From Bacillus sp. THAF10 (GTDB lineage Bacteria; Bacillota; Bacilli; Bacillales; Bacillaceae_I): a stretch of 64,000 bases of DNA. The DNA is taken from positions 3,978,501 through 4,042,500 of the forward strand of contig NZ_CP045403.1 in NCBI RefSeq assembly GCF_009363695.1, given 5' to 3'. Positions 1 through 8,376 of this stretch are shown here, piece by piece. The translations under genes and the position numbers were made by a program. Each line of letters opens with the position of its first letter. Position 1 is the stretch's first letter. Under the pieces are notes generated by a model, which was not told where the DNA came from, ran no database searches, and worked only from the letters and a program-made list of their open reading frames with translations.

Positions 1-71
1 AGGTAGAAACACACTCTAGACATCAAAAACCCACCTTGTTAAAAGGGATAACTAAGAGAGGCCTACAAAAA

Positions 72-106
72 AAGAACCCATAATCACCCACGATTATAGG
101 TTCTTG
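72..106 (-). terminator. Intrinsic terminator of mqo
   Basis: An inverted repeat (AAGAACC-ATAATC arms around ACCCAC) is followed on the minus strand by a run of seven T. It lies just past the mqo stop codon, as expected for a Rho-independent terminator. Confidence 0.85.
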
Positions 107-110
107 CTCT

Positions 111-1616
111 TCAATTTAAGACGATCTCTTTTTGTTTTGCATGGAGGCCAAGGGTTTTGGCAGTCGATGCATGAATATCTTCGAATAGAGCTGGATTGTC
201 AGAGAGGGATACACCGTAAGAAGGAATCATCTCTTTGATTTTTGCCTGCCATTCGAACATGTGCTGCGGGAAGCATCTTTCCAATACTTCGAGCATGACA
301 TGAACAGCTGTAGAAGCACCAGGAGAGGCACCAAGTAAGGCAGCAACAGAGCCATCGGAAGCACTTACCACTTCGGTACCGAACTGAAGCGTTCCTTTGC
401 CTGCGTCTGTATCCTTAATTACCTGCACACGTTGGCCGGCAACGACGATTTCCCAATCCTCCGCTTTTGCATTAGGAACAAATTCGCGGAGCTCTTCCAT
501 CCGTTTTTCCTGTGACAGGAGCACCTGCTGAATCAGATACTTCGTTAGCGCCATTTCCTTAAAGCCTGCAGAAAGCATGGTCAGAAGGTTGTTTGGCTTA
601 ACAGAGGTAACGAGATCCAGATTGGAGCCTGTTTTCAAGAATTTTGGTGAGAAGCCTGCAAAAGGACCGAACAGTAAGGATTTTTTGTTATCGATATATC
701 GGGTATCAAGGTGAGGCACCGACATTGGCGGCGCGCCGACCTTTGCTTTTCCGTATACTTTAGCATGGTGCTGCGCGACGATTTCTGGATTTTTACATAC
801 TAAAAACAATCCACTTACAGGGAAGCCGCCTATTTGTTTGGACTCTGGTATGCCGGTTTTTTGCAGCAAGTGTAAGCTGCCTCCACCACCGCCTATAAAA
901 ACAAATTTTGCATGGTGAGATTCGGTCTTTCCAGTTTTTTCGTTTTGCACTTTTACTTCCCAGCCACCGTCGCTATCACGCTTTAAATCTTTTACACTAT
1001 GATTATAGTTAAGCTCCACGTTTTGCTTTTTTAAACGTTCAAACAGCATGCGTGTTAATGCCCCGAAATTCACATCTGTTCCAGAATCAATTTTTGTAGC
1101 AGCTATAGGCTCCTTGGCGGTACGCCCTTCCATCATAAGCGGCATCCATTCCTTGAGCTTGTTTGCATCGGTGGAGAATTCCATTCCTTTAAAGAGCGGA
1201 TTTGCTGACAGCGCTTCCATCCTATTTTTCAAAAAGGTGACATTATCTTGGCCTTCTACAAAGCTAATGTGAGGAATTGGCATGATAAAGTCTTCTGGTT
1301 TTTTGATCATTTTTGTTTGTACAAGATAGGACCAAAATTGTCTGGAGATCTGAAACTGCTCATTCACTTTTACGGCTTTACTAATGTCTACGGTGCCATC
1401 TGCCTTCACGGATGTATAGTTAAGCTCACATAAAGCTGCATGCCCTGTTCCAGCATTGTTCCATTCATTTGAGCTCTCTTCTCCGGCGCTTGACAATTTT
1501 TCAAACACTTTAATGTTCCATTTTGGTGCTAATTCCTTTAATAATGCCCCTAAGGTTGCACTCATGACTCCAGCACCAATTAAGATAACGTCTGTTTTTT
1601 TCTGCGAGTTGCTCAT
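111..1616 (-). CDS. mqo: Malate:quinone oxidoreductase
   Basis: FAD-dependent, membrane-associated enzyme that oxidises malate to oxaloacetate and passes electrons to the quinone pool, bypassing NAD-dependent malate dehydrogenase. The 501-residue product starts with a dinucleotide-binding motif (GAGVMS, about residues 14-19). It carries the family block around residues 45-70 ([19 protein letters not shown]), and its length is normal for Mqo. I chose the ATG at 1616 because the protein then begins at [14 protein letters not shown], as in Bacillus relatives; an upstream in-frame extension to 1688 lacks family similarity. An AGGGGATG ribosome site lies a little far (about 10 nt) upstream. It is monocistronic, with its own terminator. 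Confidence 0.96.
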   Translation of the reverse strand: MSNSQKKTDVILIGAGVMSATLGALLKELAPKWNIKVFEKLSSAGEESSNEWNNAGTGHAALCELNYTSVKADGTVDISKAVKVNEQFQISRQFWSYLVQTKMIKKPEDFIMPIPHISFVEGQDNVTFLKNRMEALSANPLFKGMEFSTDANKLKEWMPLMMEGRTAKEPIAATKIDSGTDVNFGALTRMLFERLKKQNVELNYNHSVKDLKRDSDGGWEVKVQNEKTGKTESHHAKFVFIGGGGGSLHLLQKTGIPESKQIGGFPVSGLFLVCKNPEIVAQHHAKVYGKAKVGAPPMSVPHLDTRYIDNKKSLLFGPFAGFSPKFLKTGSNLDLVTSVKPNNLLTMLSAGFKEMALTKYLIQQVLLSQEKRMEELREFVPNAKAEDWEIVVAGQRVQVIKDTDAGKGTLQFGTEVVSASDGSVAALLGASPGASTAVHVMLEVLERCFPQHMFEWQAKIKEMIPSYGVSLSDNPALFEDIHASTAKTLGLHAKQKEIVLN

Positions 1617-1831
1617 TATTACGTCCACATCCCCTATATTTATAAAAGAGCCAGCACACCTGCATTTGTATAAAAGAGGGTGCTTCACCTAAAACATACT
1701 AAATCTATCTTAATTATCATCATATCATAATTTGCAAGAATTTTTTATAGTGGAAATTATCTACTATTATCTGATTATTATAAACGATTTAGCCGGCAGA
1801 AAAAAGAGAGAAGTCCTTCCAATTGGCTGTT

Positions 1832-2884
1832 TTAACCAGCGCAGACAATCCTGTCTCTCCCACTATCCTTAGCTTCATAAAGCAGCATGTCCACTTTTTC
1901 CACAAGCTGACCAGGATTTTCTCCGTTCTGTTTTGCCATCCCAAAGCTCATCGTGACTGAGAACGTCTCTTCTTTACATTGGAAAAGATGAGATGCAACC
2001 GCTTGCTTAATCTCCTCTAGCACCTCGGTTACTTCTGATTGTCGCTCATAATAGAGAATCAGTGCGAACTCTTCTCCACCATACCGGAATACCTTTCCAT
2101 GTTTTTCAGGGACAAAAGATGATAGTATATCTCCAATTTGTCGCAACACCCTATCTCCCATCACGTGGCCATATTTATCGTTAATTGACTTAAACTTATC
2201 AATGTCTGTGAGCGTCAGATAAAAATCCACGCCATTGTCTAAATCTTTTCGCAGGCATTCCTGAAAAGAACGATGGTTTAATAGATTGGTAAGGTAATCG
2301 CGGTTGGCCGCTTCCACCAACATGCTGTTCTCGGAATGATGCTTCCGTTCTCTCGAAACAATAATTCCGCATAACCCGCCAATTAAAAGCAAGAATAACA
2401 CGGCACTAAAATAGTCAATGAACGGGTGAAGAGAAGTGGCTTCCTCTCTCTGCATGAAAAAAATGATCGAGTACACGAGCGTAAATAAGCCCGCTGCAAT
2501 CATTCCGCCAAGAAATCTCCAATAGACTGCCACATGCAAAATAATTAAGTAGGCTAGCGGAAAAAGTGGACTTGCGAGGCCACCAGTTAAGGGAATAAGG
2601 GCAGAAAAGGCAATAAAATCAAAGACTGGCCCACCCTTTGTCATGGTGGTATACATTTTTGAACCCTCAGGGGATTTATGTAAATAGTAATCAGAAAAGC
2701 CCATATAGATGAAACCGAAGATAACGAGTAGCACAAATAACATTAGCTTCTGGAAGTCAGGTTGCGCCACATATTGAATACTGAAAACCACAATTGACAG
2801 CACTAAAAAAAACCAGCGCAACGAAGAAAAAATCACTTCAAGAGCATGGTGTGATTGGTACGCACGATCTAGCAAAGCTTTCAT
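1832..2884 (-). CDS. Membrane-anchored diguanylate cyclase (GGDEF)
   Basis: Predicted to make the second messenger cyclic di-GMP at the membrane. About 180 N-terminal residues form five or six hydrophobic segments. A linker leads to a complete GGDEF domain with the active-site sequence RYGGEEFAL near residue 269. The allosteric inhibitory site (RxxD nine to six residues before GG) is not present; the equivalent stretch is EKHG. Product feedback inhibition is therefore probably absent. An ATG at 2884 is preferred to the GTG at 2893 because the AGGAT ribosome site is too close to the latter. No EAL or HD-GYP domain is fused. The sensed signal is unknown. Confidence 0.9.
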   Translation of the reverse strand: MKALLDRAYQSHHALEVIFSSLRWFFLVLSIVVFSIQYVAQPDFQKLMLFVLLVIFGFIYMGFSDYYLHKSPEGSKMYTTMTKGGPVFDFIAFSALIPLTGGLASPLFPLAYLIILHVAVYWRFLGGMIAAGLFTLVYSIIFFMQREEATSLHPFIDYFSAVLFLLLIGGLCGIIVSRERKHHSENSMLVEAANRDYLTNLLNHRSFQECLRKDLDNGVDFYLTLTDIDKFKSINDKYGHVMGDRVLRQIGDILSSFVPEKHGKVFRYGGEEFALILYYERQSEVTEVLEEIKQAVASHLFQCKEETFSVTMSFGMAKQNGENPGQLVEKVDMLLYEAKDSGRDRIVCAG

Positions 2885-3041
2885 TCCGTCCACATCCTGT
2901 AAAATACTTTTACCTTTTTACATTATAAAGGAAAAATGGAGGGAAGCTACTATATTTTGCTTAGAAAATGGAGTTTGTTTAGGAATACGAAAGATGATGG
3001 GGAAGCATGGGGTCCGGATTGGATACCTATATGGGGTATTT

Positions 3042-3165
3042 ACAGCGGTGATTCAGCGAATATCTAAATATATCAGCGAAAACGGATGGGAATGTGGCGA
3101 AAATTTTATTTATTCAGCGGAAAGTTCACTTATTTTCAGCGAATAAAAAGATATTTCAGCGAAAG
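3042..3165. repeat. TCAGCGAA tandem array, copy 1
   Basis: Intergenic DNA with six degenerate units beginning TCAGCGAA (or TGGCGAAA) at 3053, 3073, 3095, 3114, 3136 and 3156, a spacing of 19-22 bp. The same arrangement recurs at 8257-8365 with matching first intervals (20, 22, 19). The average period is close to two DNA helical turns. No ORF with a start signal covers it; the short ORFs here look incidental. Confidence 0.8.
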
Positions 3166-3275
3166 CCTCCATCCGCTTCTATTTTAAATTGCATATACCC
3201 CTACAGGTTGAATGTTGACCGTAGAACTGAACACCTGAAGGGGGATGGAAAAATGGGGTTGGCTCAAACTCGCCA

Positions 3276-3731
3276 CTACTCTTCCTTCACCATTTTCCCA
3301 ATATAAAACACATAGCATTGCCGGTCCTCGTCGATTTCTGTGGAGTCTACGTGACATTCGCCAACGCCTGGGATGTGCACAACATCTTTTAGCAAGAATT
3401 TGAGTGCCTGCCAATGACTTTCTAGGGCTTCCGTATGAAGAAGCGGCATGTCCTGAAGGTATTTAAATTCACGAAATTCCATGTGGATGCCCTCAGGATA
3501 CGTTTTTTCTTTATAAAAATTTCTAGCCAAATCGTCTCTTTCCACAGTCAACGTCTCGGTATTGTTATTTACTGTACCTTCATTGCATACTAATTTGTAT
3601 TGAACACCATTTTTAATGAAGTAGGTACAAAGCTGGCGCGCGTAAATCTCGTCCTCGCTGATGCTGCCTTTTTTGTATTCATAGATGGGTTCGTAGCTTC
3701 CTCGGTCGTGTAAATAATAAATTAATTCCAC
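3276..3731 (-). CDS. Conserved hypothetical protein
   Basis: A soluble protein of about 151 residues that I do not recognise. It has no signal peptide, membrane segment or clear catalytic motif; it is mixed alpha/beta with many charged residues and two Cys. The GTG at 3731 is favoured because AGCAGGTG lies 7 nt upstream and the protein then starts VELIYYLHDRG. An in-frame ATG at 3776 preceded by GCAGG is the alternative (166 residues). It stands alone between a TCAGCGAA array and a dispersed repeat, convergent with nothing, so context gives no functional hint. Confidence 0.75.
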   Translation of the reverse strand: MELIYYLHDRGSYEPIYEYKKGSISEDEIYARQLCTYFIKNGVQYKLVCNEGTVNNNTETLTVERDDLARNFYKEKTYPEGIHMEFREFKYLQDMPLLHTEALESHWQALKFLLKDVVHIPGVGECHVDSTEIDEDRQCYVFYIGKMVKEE

Positions 3732-3857
3732 TCGGATACACCTGCTTTTTTTAGAATTGTCCTGTCCTTCCATCATAGCAAAAAACCTGCGAAAATATTA
3801 AAATATTTCCCCTTTTATTTCCTTTTTTTGTTACTATTAGTTTAGTTGATTTTTGTA

Positions 3858-3998
3858 AGCTCTTTTCTCAAAGCTTGTTGCTGTTTTCATGAAAAAAGTT
3901 GAACTTTTTTCCCCACTTTCACGAAAAGAGCACGACATCAAATGTCGGTACGTGTCTTAGAACGATGCGAAACAGCAACCACTTTTGCGAAAAAAGCT
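3858..3998 (+). repeat. Dispersed structured element, copy A
   Basis: One of three related elements in the window (others at 35341-35522 and 44555-44725). It has imperfect inverted ends (AGCTCTTTTC...GTTGCTG against AGCAAC...GCGAAAAAAGCT). An internal hairpin is GAAAAAAGTT/AACTTTTTTC. The invariant block AAAAGAGCACGACA is followed after exactly 36 nt by AGCAAC. GCTCTTTTC near the left end is complementary to GAAAAGAGC in the middle. It ends 25 nt before the start codon of the downstream lipoprotein, so it could be part of that gene's 5' leader. Confidence 0.75.
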
Positions 3999-4023
3999 AT
4001 TTTGCAGGAAAGGAGTAGGCCTT

Positions 4024-4359
4024 ATGACAAAAACGAAGAAAGTATTAACGAGTGTTTCTGCTACGATATTTGCGTTAGGAATGACTGGTTGTGGATCAGA
4101 GGAAGACACCTTGCCAGAAGTCCCATCGGATGATCGTTGTCAGGAGTATGAATGGGATAACGAAGAGGGCGTTTATGTTTGTGATGATGATGATTCAGAT
4201 TATTATCGTAGCTATTATCACGGCGGCAGTTTTTTTAAGAACAAATCCGCGTTAAAAAATAATTCTTCCTATAAAAGTTATCGGAACAGCACCACCTTTA
4301 AATCGAATACTTCAACGAGTAAAGGCTTCGGCAGCGGCTCATCTTTTTCTGGAGGATGA
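4024..4359 (+). CDS. YgiB/YjfM-like lipoprotein
   Basis: A 111-residue exported lipoprotein. It has a Lys-rich start, a hydrophobic core and a lipobox ending in MTGC, so it should be lipid-anchored outside the membrane. The mature part has an acidic, Cys- and Tyr-containing section and a Gly/Ser/Phe-rich tail, like the E. coli YgiB/YjfM (DUF1190) lipoproteins. The ATG at 4024 has a GGAAAGGAG site 8 nt upstream; the longer ORF from 3985 lacks one. The stop overlaps the next gene region (GGAGGATGAG), so it is translationally linked to the ATP-grasp ligase. This neighbourhood matches E. coli ygiB-ygiC and yjfM-yjfC, which supports the assignment despite weak sequence similarity. Confidence 0.82.
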   Translation: MTKTKKVLTSVSATIFALGMTGCGSEEDTLPEVPSDDRCQEYEWDNEEGVYVCDDDDSDYYRSYYHGGSFFKNKSALKNNSSYKSYRNSTTFKSNTSTSKGFGSGSSFSGG

Positions 4360-4364
4360 GGGAA

Positions 4365-5618
4365 ATGAGTAGGCATGTAAATCAGACAACACGAGATGAT
4401 TTTTATGGAAGGTATCCTACTTTTTGGAGCAATTTATATGGTCAGGAATATGCCCTTTTCACACTTCATGAGATTGAATCAGAGGAAGCAGCTCACATTC
4501 GCCAAGTAACCTATAGAGTGGGCCGAATTTTTTCCAAGATGGCGAAGCTGCTGCGAAAGCTCGATGAGGATACGCTACTGGAGCTTGGATATCCGAAAGA
4601 GACCTTGCCGTATCTAAAAATAAAGACTACGGAAGCAGAGTCCGTTATCTCGCGTGTGGATCTGGTGAAAACGAAGGATACATATAAAGTGTTAGAGATT
4701 AATAGTGACACCCCAACGTTTATTAAAGAGTTGTTTCATATCAATGGGGAAGTGTGTAAGGAGCTACAGCGCGAGAATCCGAACAATCAAGAAGAGGAAC
4801 GTTTGGGAAAAAGCGTTAAGAATGCTATTTTTGAAAGCTATCAGGATTTAGGGAAAAAGGATTTTCCAAACATTGTTTTTACGTCTCATGAAGAGAATTT
4901 CGAGGACAAACAAACGGTGTTGTACTTAATGGATATTTGTAAACTTCCTGCTCGGTATGTTCCTCTTCATAAGCTGCAAATTGCAGATGGTGAGGCGCTT
5001 CTTGATGAGGAAGGCAGCGTGATTGATGTCCTTTACCGTCAGACGTTTCCGATTGAATCGCTTATTCTTGATAAGGATGCGGAAACTGGGGCAAGTGTTG
5101 GACTCCAATTGTTAGAGCTTGTTCGTCTGAAAAAGCTTGCTGTCGTCAATCCCTTGAGTGCTTTCTTGCTTCAGTCTAAAGCGGTGCAAGCCGTAATTTG
5201 GGGACTTCATGAACAAAAAAGCGATTATTTTACAGAAGAGGAGCATCAGTGGGTCCGTGAGTATTTTCTCGCCACCTACCTTGAGCCTTCACCGTTTCTT
5301 GCCTCGGGGACAAAGTATGTGGAGAAACCGACGTTTGGCAGAGAAGGTGATTCGGTTAAAATTTTCGCGCCAACTGGTGAAAAAGTAGAGGAAGATCCGA
5401 ACAATAGCTATATCGACTATGTGCAGGTGTATCAGGAGTATATCGACCTGCCGGAGGTTTCATTTCAAATAAACCATGAGGAAAAACAGGGCCATATGAT
5501 GATTGGTACTTTCCTTGTGAATGAACAAGCAAGTGCATTTGGCTACCGTATTGGCAAACAAATCATCGATAATTTATCTTACTTTTTGCCTGTGGGGCTT
5601 AAAGAAACGAAGGAGTGA
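4365..5618 (+). CDS. Glutathionylspermidine synthase-like ATP-grasp ligase (YgiC/YjfC family)
   Basis: A 417-residue cytoplasmic protein of the ATP-grasp amide-ligase family whose founding member joins a peptide carboxylate to a polyamine. Conserved features include EINSDTPTF (about residue 113), the PTFGREGDSVKIF block near residue 327 (ATP/substrate loop) and a Gly-rich C-terminus (GTFLVNEQASAFGYRIG). There is no N-terminal amidase domain, as in YgiC/YjfC. ATG 4365 is chosen because GGAGG (4351-4355) is 9 nt upstream; the ATG at 4356 abuts it. Members of this subfamily have no proven glutathionylspermidine activity, and Bacillaceae lack glutathione, so the real substrate is unknown. It is flanked by a lipoprotein and DUF350, as in enterobacteria. 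Confidence 0.88.
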   Translation: MSRHVNQTTRDDFYGRYPTFWSNLYGQEYALFTLHEIESEEAAHIRQVTYRVGRIFSKMAKLLRKLDEDTLLELGYPKETLPYLKIKTTEAESVISRVDLVKTKDTYKVLEINSDTPTFIKELFHINGEVCKELQRENPNNQEEERLGKSVKNAIFESYQDLGKKDFPNIVFTSHEENFEDKQTVLYLMDICKLPARYVPLHKLQIADGEALLDEEGSVIDVLYRQTFPIESLILDKDAETGASVGLQLLELVRLKKLAVVNPLSAFLLQSKAVQAVIWGLHEQKSDYFTEEEHQWVREYFLATYLEPSPFLASGTKYVEKPTFGREGDSVKIFAPTGEKVEEDPNNSYIDYVQVYQEYIDLPEVSFQINHEEKQGHMMIGTFLVNEQASAFGYRIGKQIIDNLSYFLPVGLKETKE

Positions 5619-5623
5619 AAGAA

Positions 5624-6022
5624 ATGGGCAGCTATTTAGCGTCTTTTGGGATGTATGCAGGAACAGCATTTGTTCTCTTATTTGTTGGTTTATTTTTATT
5701 TGATTTAACCTCAAGAAATGAAAAAATCAAAAAGGTGGGGCAAGGAAATACAACGGCCGCACTTGTTATGGGTGGAAAGCTTCTCGGATTGGCTTTTGTC
5801 ATTGGGTCTGCGATCGCACACTCTGTCTCCTTCTTGGACATGGTAATTTGGGGAGTCATCGGGATTATCGCCCAAATCGTGTTTTACGTGCTAGCTGAAG
5901 TAGCAACGATTAATTACAGCATTAAGGAAGCCATCAACGAAGACCGCGTATCTGTCGGGATTTTGCTCATGATGTTCTCGCTTTCGATTGGTTGGATTAT
6001 TGCTAGTTCGTTGACGTACTAA
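5624..6022 (+). CDS. DUF350 family membrane protein (YjfL-like)
   Basis: A 132-residue protein with four hydrophobic segments (about residues 6-26, 45-68, 72-94 and 108-130), typical of DUF350. AGGAG overlaps the end of the ligase gene, 8 nt before ATG 5624. The three genes 4024-6022 therefore form one operon closed by a strong terminator. DUF350 proteins recur beside YgiC/YjfC ligases, and the pairing suggests a membrane partner for the ligase product. Biochemical function is unknown. Confidence 0.88.
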   Translation: MGSYLASFGMYAGTAFVLLFVGLFLFDLTSRNEKIKKVGQGNTTAALVMGGKLLGLAFVIGSAIAHSVSFLDMVIWGVIGIIAQIVFYVLAEVATINYSIKEAINEDRVSVGILLMMFSLSIGWIIASSLTY

Positions 6023-6030
6023 AAATAAAG

Positions 6031-6079
6031 AGCTGCTCAGAAGGTTGGAAATTAGCCAACTTTCTGAGCAGCTTTTTTT
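6031..6079 (+). terminator. Strong intrinsic terminator of the ATP-grasp operon
   Basis: An 18-bp stem (AGCTGCTCAGAAGGTTGG with its near-perfect complement) and a 7-nt loop are followed by seven T, right after the DUF350 stop codon. Confidence 0.95.
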
Positions 6080-6141
6080 GATATTTTGGGTGAATGGGGA
6101 CAGCAGAGGATGGATTTCCTGCTTTGTTGTCTCCATTTGGA

Positions 6142-7025
6142 CTCTATGAAGACATTAGCACTTCCTGTTGGCCTTTTGTTGTCCTCATTTGGCCTCTATG
6201 AAGACATCTCTGCTTCCGGGGCTTCCTCTGGTGTCCTCATTCCGACTCTATGGAGACATCTCGACCTCAGGGGCTTCCTCTGTTGTCCTCATTCCGACTC
6301 TATGGAGACATCTCTGCTTCCCGGGCTTCCTCTGTTGTCCTCATTCCACCTCTATGAAGACATCTCGACCTCGAGGGCTTCCTCTGTTGTCCTCATTCCG
6401 ACTCTATGGAGACATTTCTGCTTCAGGGGCTACCTCTGTTGTCCTCATTCCACCTCTATGAAGACATCTCCACCTCGAGGGCTTCCTCTGTTGTCCTCAT
6501 TCCATCTCTATGAAGACATCTCGACCTCGAGATCAACCTCTGTTGTCCTCATTCCGACTCTATGAAGACATCTCTGCTTCCGGGGCTACCTCTGTTGTCC
6601 TCATTCCACCTCTATGAAGACATCTCCACCTCGAGGGTTACCTCTGTTGTCCTCATTCCACCTCTATGAAGACATCTCGACCTACGGGGCTACCTCTGTT
6701 GTCCTCATTCCGCCTCTATGAAGACATCTCCACCTCAGGGGCTACCTCTGTTGTCCTCATTCCCCCTCTATGAAGACATCTCCACCTCGAGATCAACCTC
6801 TGTTGTCCTCATTCAGCCTCTATGGAGACATCTCCACCTCGAGGGCTACCTCTGTTGTCCTCATTTCGCCTCTATGAAGACATCTCGACCTCGAGATCAA
6901 CCTCTGTTGTCCTCATTCCACCTCTATGAAGACATCTCCACCTCGAGATCAACCTCTGTTGTCCTCATTCCGACTCTATGAAGACATCTCGACCTAGAGA
7001 TCAACCTCTGTTGTCCTCATTCATC
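6142..7025. repeat. 52-bp tandem repeat array, 17 units
   Basis: CTCTATG(A/G)AGACAT recurs at 6142 and then every 52 bp without exception to 6974 (17 starts), with a degenerate half-unit upstream near 6114-6141. Most of each unit is invariant (for example TCTGTTGTCCTCATTC). Variation is confined to short windows after GACATCTC (CGACCTCGAGATCAA, CCACCTCGAGGGCTA, CTGCTTCCGGGGCTT types) and to the two bases before the next unit. The first unit is the most diverged. 52 is not a multiple of three, and in-frame TGA codons recur, so it is not a coding repeat. It fills the space between convergent genes. Confidence 0.97.
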
Positions 7026-7048
7026 TCAACATACCCCTCTACCTAAGC

Positions 7049-8074
7049 TCAACCCACCTTAAATTTCGCTTCATAGGTGTCCTTATCACAAATAATATAA
7101 AGCTTCGCACCGCTCGGAATTTTCTCATCGAGCCTTCTGTTGATGTTCAAATCTTTCCCGTTGGACAATAAGGTTGCCCCTTTTTCAAGAATTTCGTGGA
7201 AGGCTTGCTTGTAGGTGCTCCAAGATGGGTCTGCCGTAATTTCATAGACATTATCGCCGTGCATTCTGCTTGTTAATTGTCTAAATAGATGGGTTGAACC
7301 ATTATACAGGGTGGCCTTTGCCATCAGGCGTGATGCCGTTTCCCCAGAGATCACGAACTCATCTACCTTGGCGTGGGAGAAATTCGGGATACTTTTTTCC
7401 TTGCGAATTTCCACGATCGTATAAACATTGCGGTTATGTAAGGTTGAGAGTCTTTCAACGGAGGAAGCAACTAGCAAGGTCTTCCCGTCAGAAAGCGATG
7501 CATCCTCAATTGTGTCATCAGAGAAAATCGTCACAGATTTTGCCTCTAAGACATTAGCTTGTAATAGCACGCTATCCTCGCTCGCATCTCCTTGCACATA
7601 ATCAATCTCTAAATCTCCCGGTTTCGTTTTCTTCGTATCAATTAGCACAATTGGCGCGTTTGGATTATCCTCTCGAATCTCCTCAATTGTTTTAGCTGTT
7701 TTCTCTGTCCAGCCAACAAAAATAAAATGATTCGTCTTCTTGCTATTCAATTTCCCTTCCTCCTTTAAGCGTTGATACAACGACAAAAGATTAACAACCT
7801 TTCCAATCAACACCCCTATTAGTCCAATACCAAAAACAAATAAAAACATTGCAAAAATTTTCCCTGGCACGGTGGCTGGTGAAACATCTCCATATCCCAC
7901 CGTTGTTACGGTCGTCATCGTCCACCAAACTCCCTCAAAAAAAGTGGGAAACGTGTCTGGCTCTAACGCATGTATGACAAACGAACTCCCAGCAATGACA
8001 AGAAAAGAAACTAGCACAATCCCAAAATTGTTCGTTTTCATCATGTTTTTAAAGAAACGTTGCAAAATCCACAC
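7049..8074 (-). CDS. Two-TM potassium channel with RCK (TrkA-N) domain
   Basis: A 341-residue channel subunit of MthK/YugO architecture. TM1 is about residues 17-37. The pore helix and selectivity filter TTVTTVGYGDVSP are near 58-66, and TM2 about 72-98. A cytosolic RCK domain starts near 113 (HFIFVGWTEKT) and a C-terminal regulatory portion follows. It should pass K+ and be gated by a ligand bound to the RCK ring. The GTG start has AAAGGAGG upstream. It is convergent with the ATP-grasp/DUF350 operon; K+ channels are reported in some neighbourhoods of that family. B. subtilis YugO is the closest type I can name, but orthology is not established. Confidence 0.92.
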   Translation of the reverse strand: MWILQRFFKNMMKTNNFGIVLVSFLVIAGSSFVIHALEPDTFPTFFEGVWWTMTTVTTVGYGDVSPATVPGKIFAMFLFVFGIGLIGVLIGKVVNLLSLYQRLKEEGKLNSKKTNHFIFVGWTEKTAKTIEEIREDNPNAPIVLIDTKKTKPGDLEIDYVQGDASEDSVLLQANVLEAKSVTIFSDDTIEDASLSDGKTLLVASSVERLSTLHNRNVYTIVEIRKEKSIPNFSHAKVDEFVISGETASRLMAKATLYNGSTHLFRQLTSRMHGDNVYEITADPSWSTYKQAFHEILEKGATLLSNGKDLNINRRLDEKIPSGAKLYIICDKDTYEAKFKVG

Positions 8075-8256
8075 TTAGAAGGTTCCTCCTTTACTTTTTC
8101 TCTTTCTCTATTTTAGCATTTATCTTTACTACTTTAGTAGGGGGAGAAAGGTTTCAGTTTTCGTTGCGAATAGACTGATTTTAGAAAGGTTCTTGAGGAT
8201 TTTCAGTGAAAGTTAGGTCGGTTCCTATACCCCTAGTAGGTATATACACGTGTGAT

Positions 8257-8365
8257 TCAGCGAAAATCTAAATATATCAGCGAAAACAGGGGGGATTCTG
8301 GCGACAATCACATTTTTTCAGCGATCATTCACCTATTCAAGCGAAAATAAAAATAATTAAGCGAA
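8257..8365. repeat. TCAGCGAA tandem array, copy 2
   Basis: Six degenerate units start at 8257, 8277, 8299, 8318, 8338 and 8358. Units and intervening bases resemble copy 1 at 3053-3165 (for example GATTCAGCGAA then ATCTAAATATATCAGCGAAA in both). It is in the upstream region of the potassium channel and downstream of the EamA gene. Confidence 0.8.
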
Positions 8366-8376
8366 TCCATTTTTTA

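Noticed and set aside
6086..6981. Several long ORFs and a CRISPR-like look in the 52-bp array
   Set aside because: The period is not a multiple of three, TGA recurs in the unit and no ribosome site is present. Spacers in a CRISPR array would be unique, whereas here the variable windows are short shuffled alleles and no cas genes are near.
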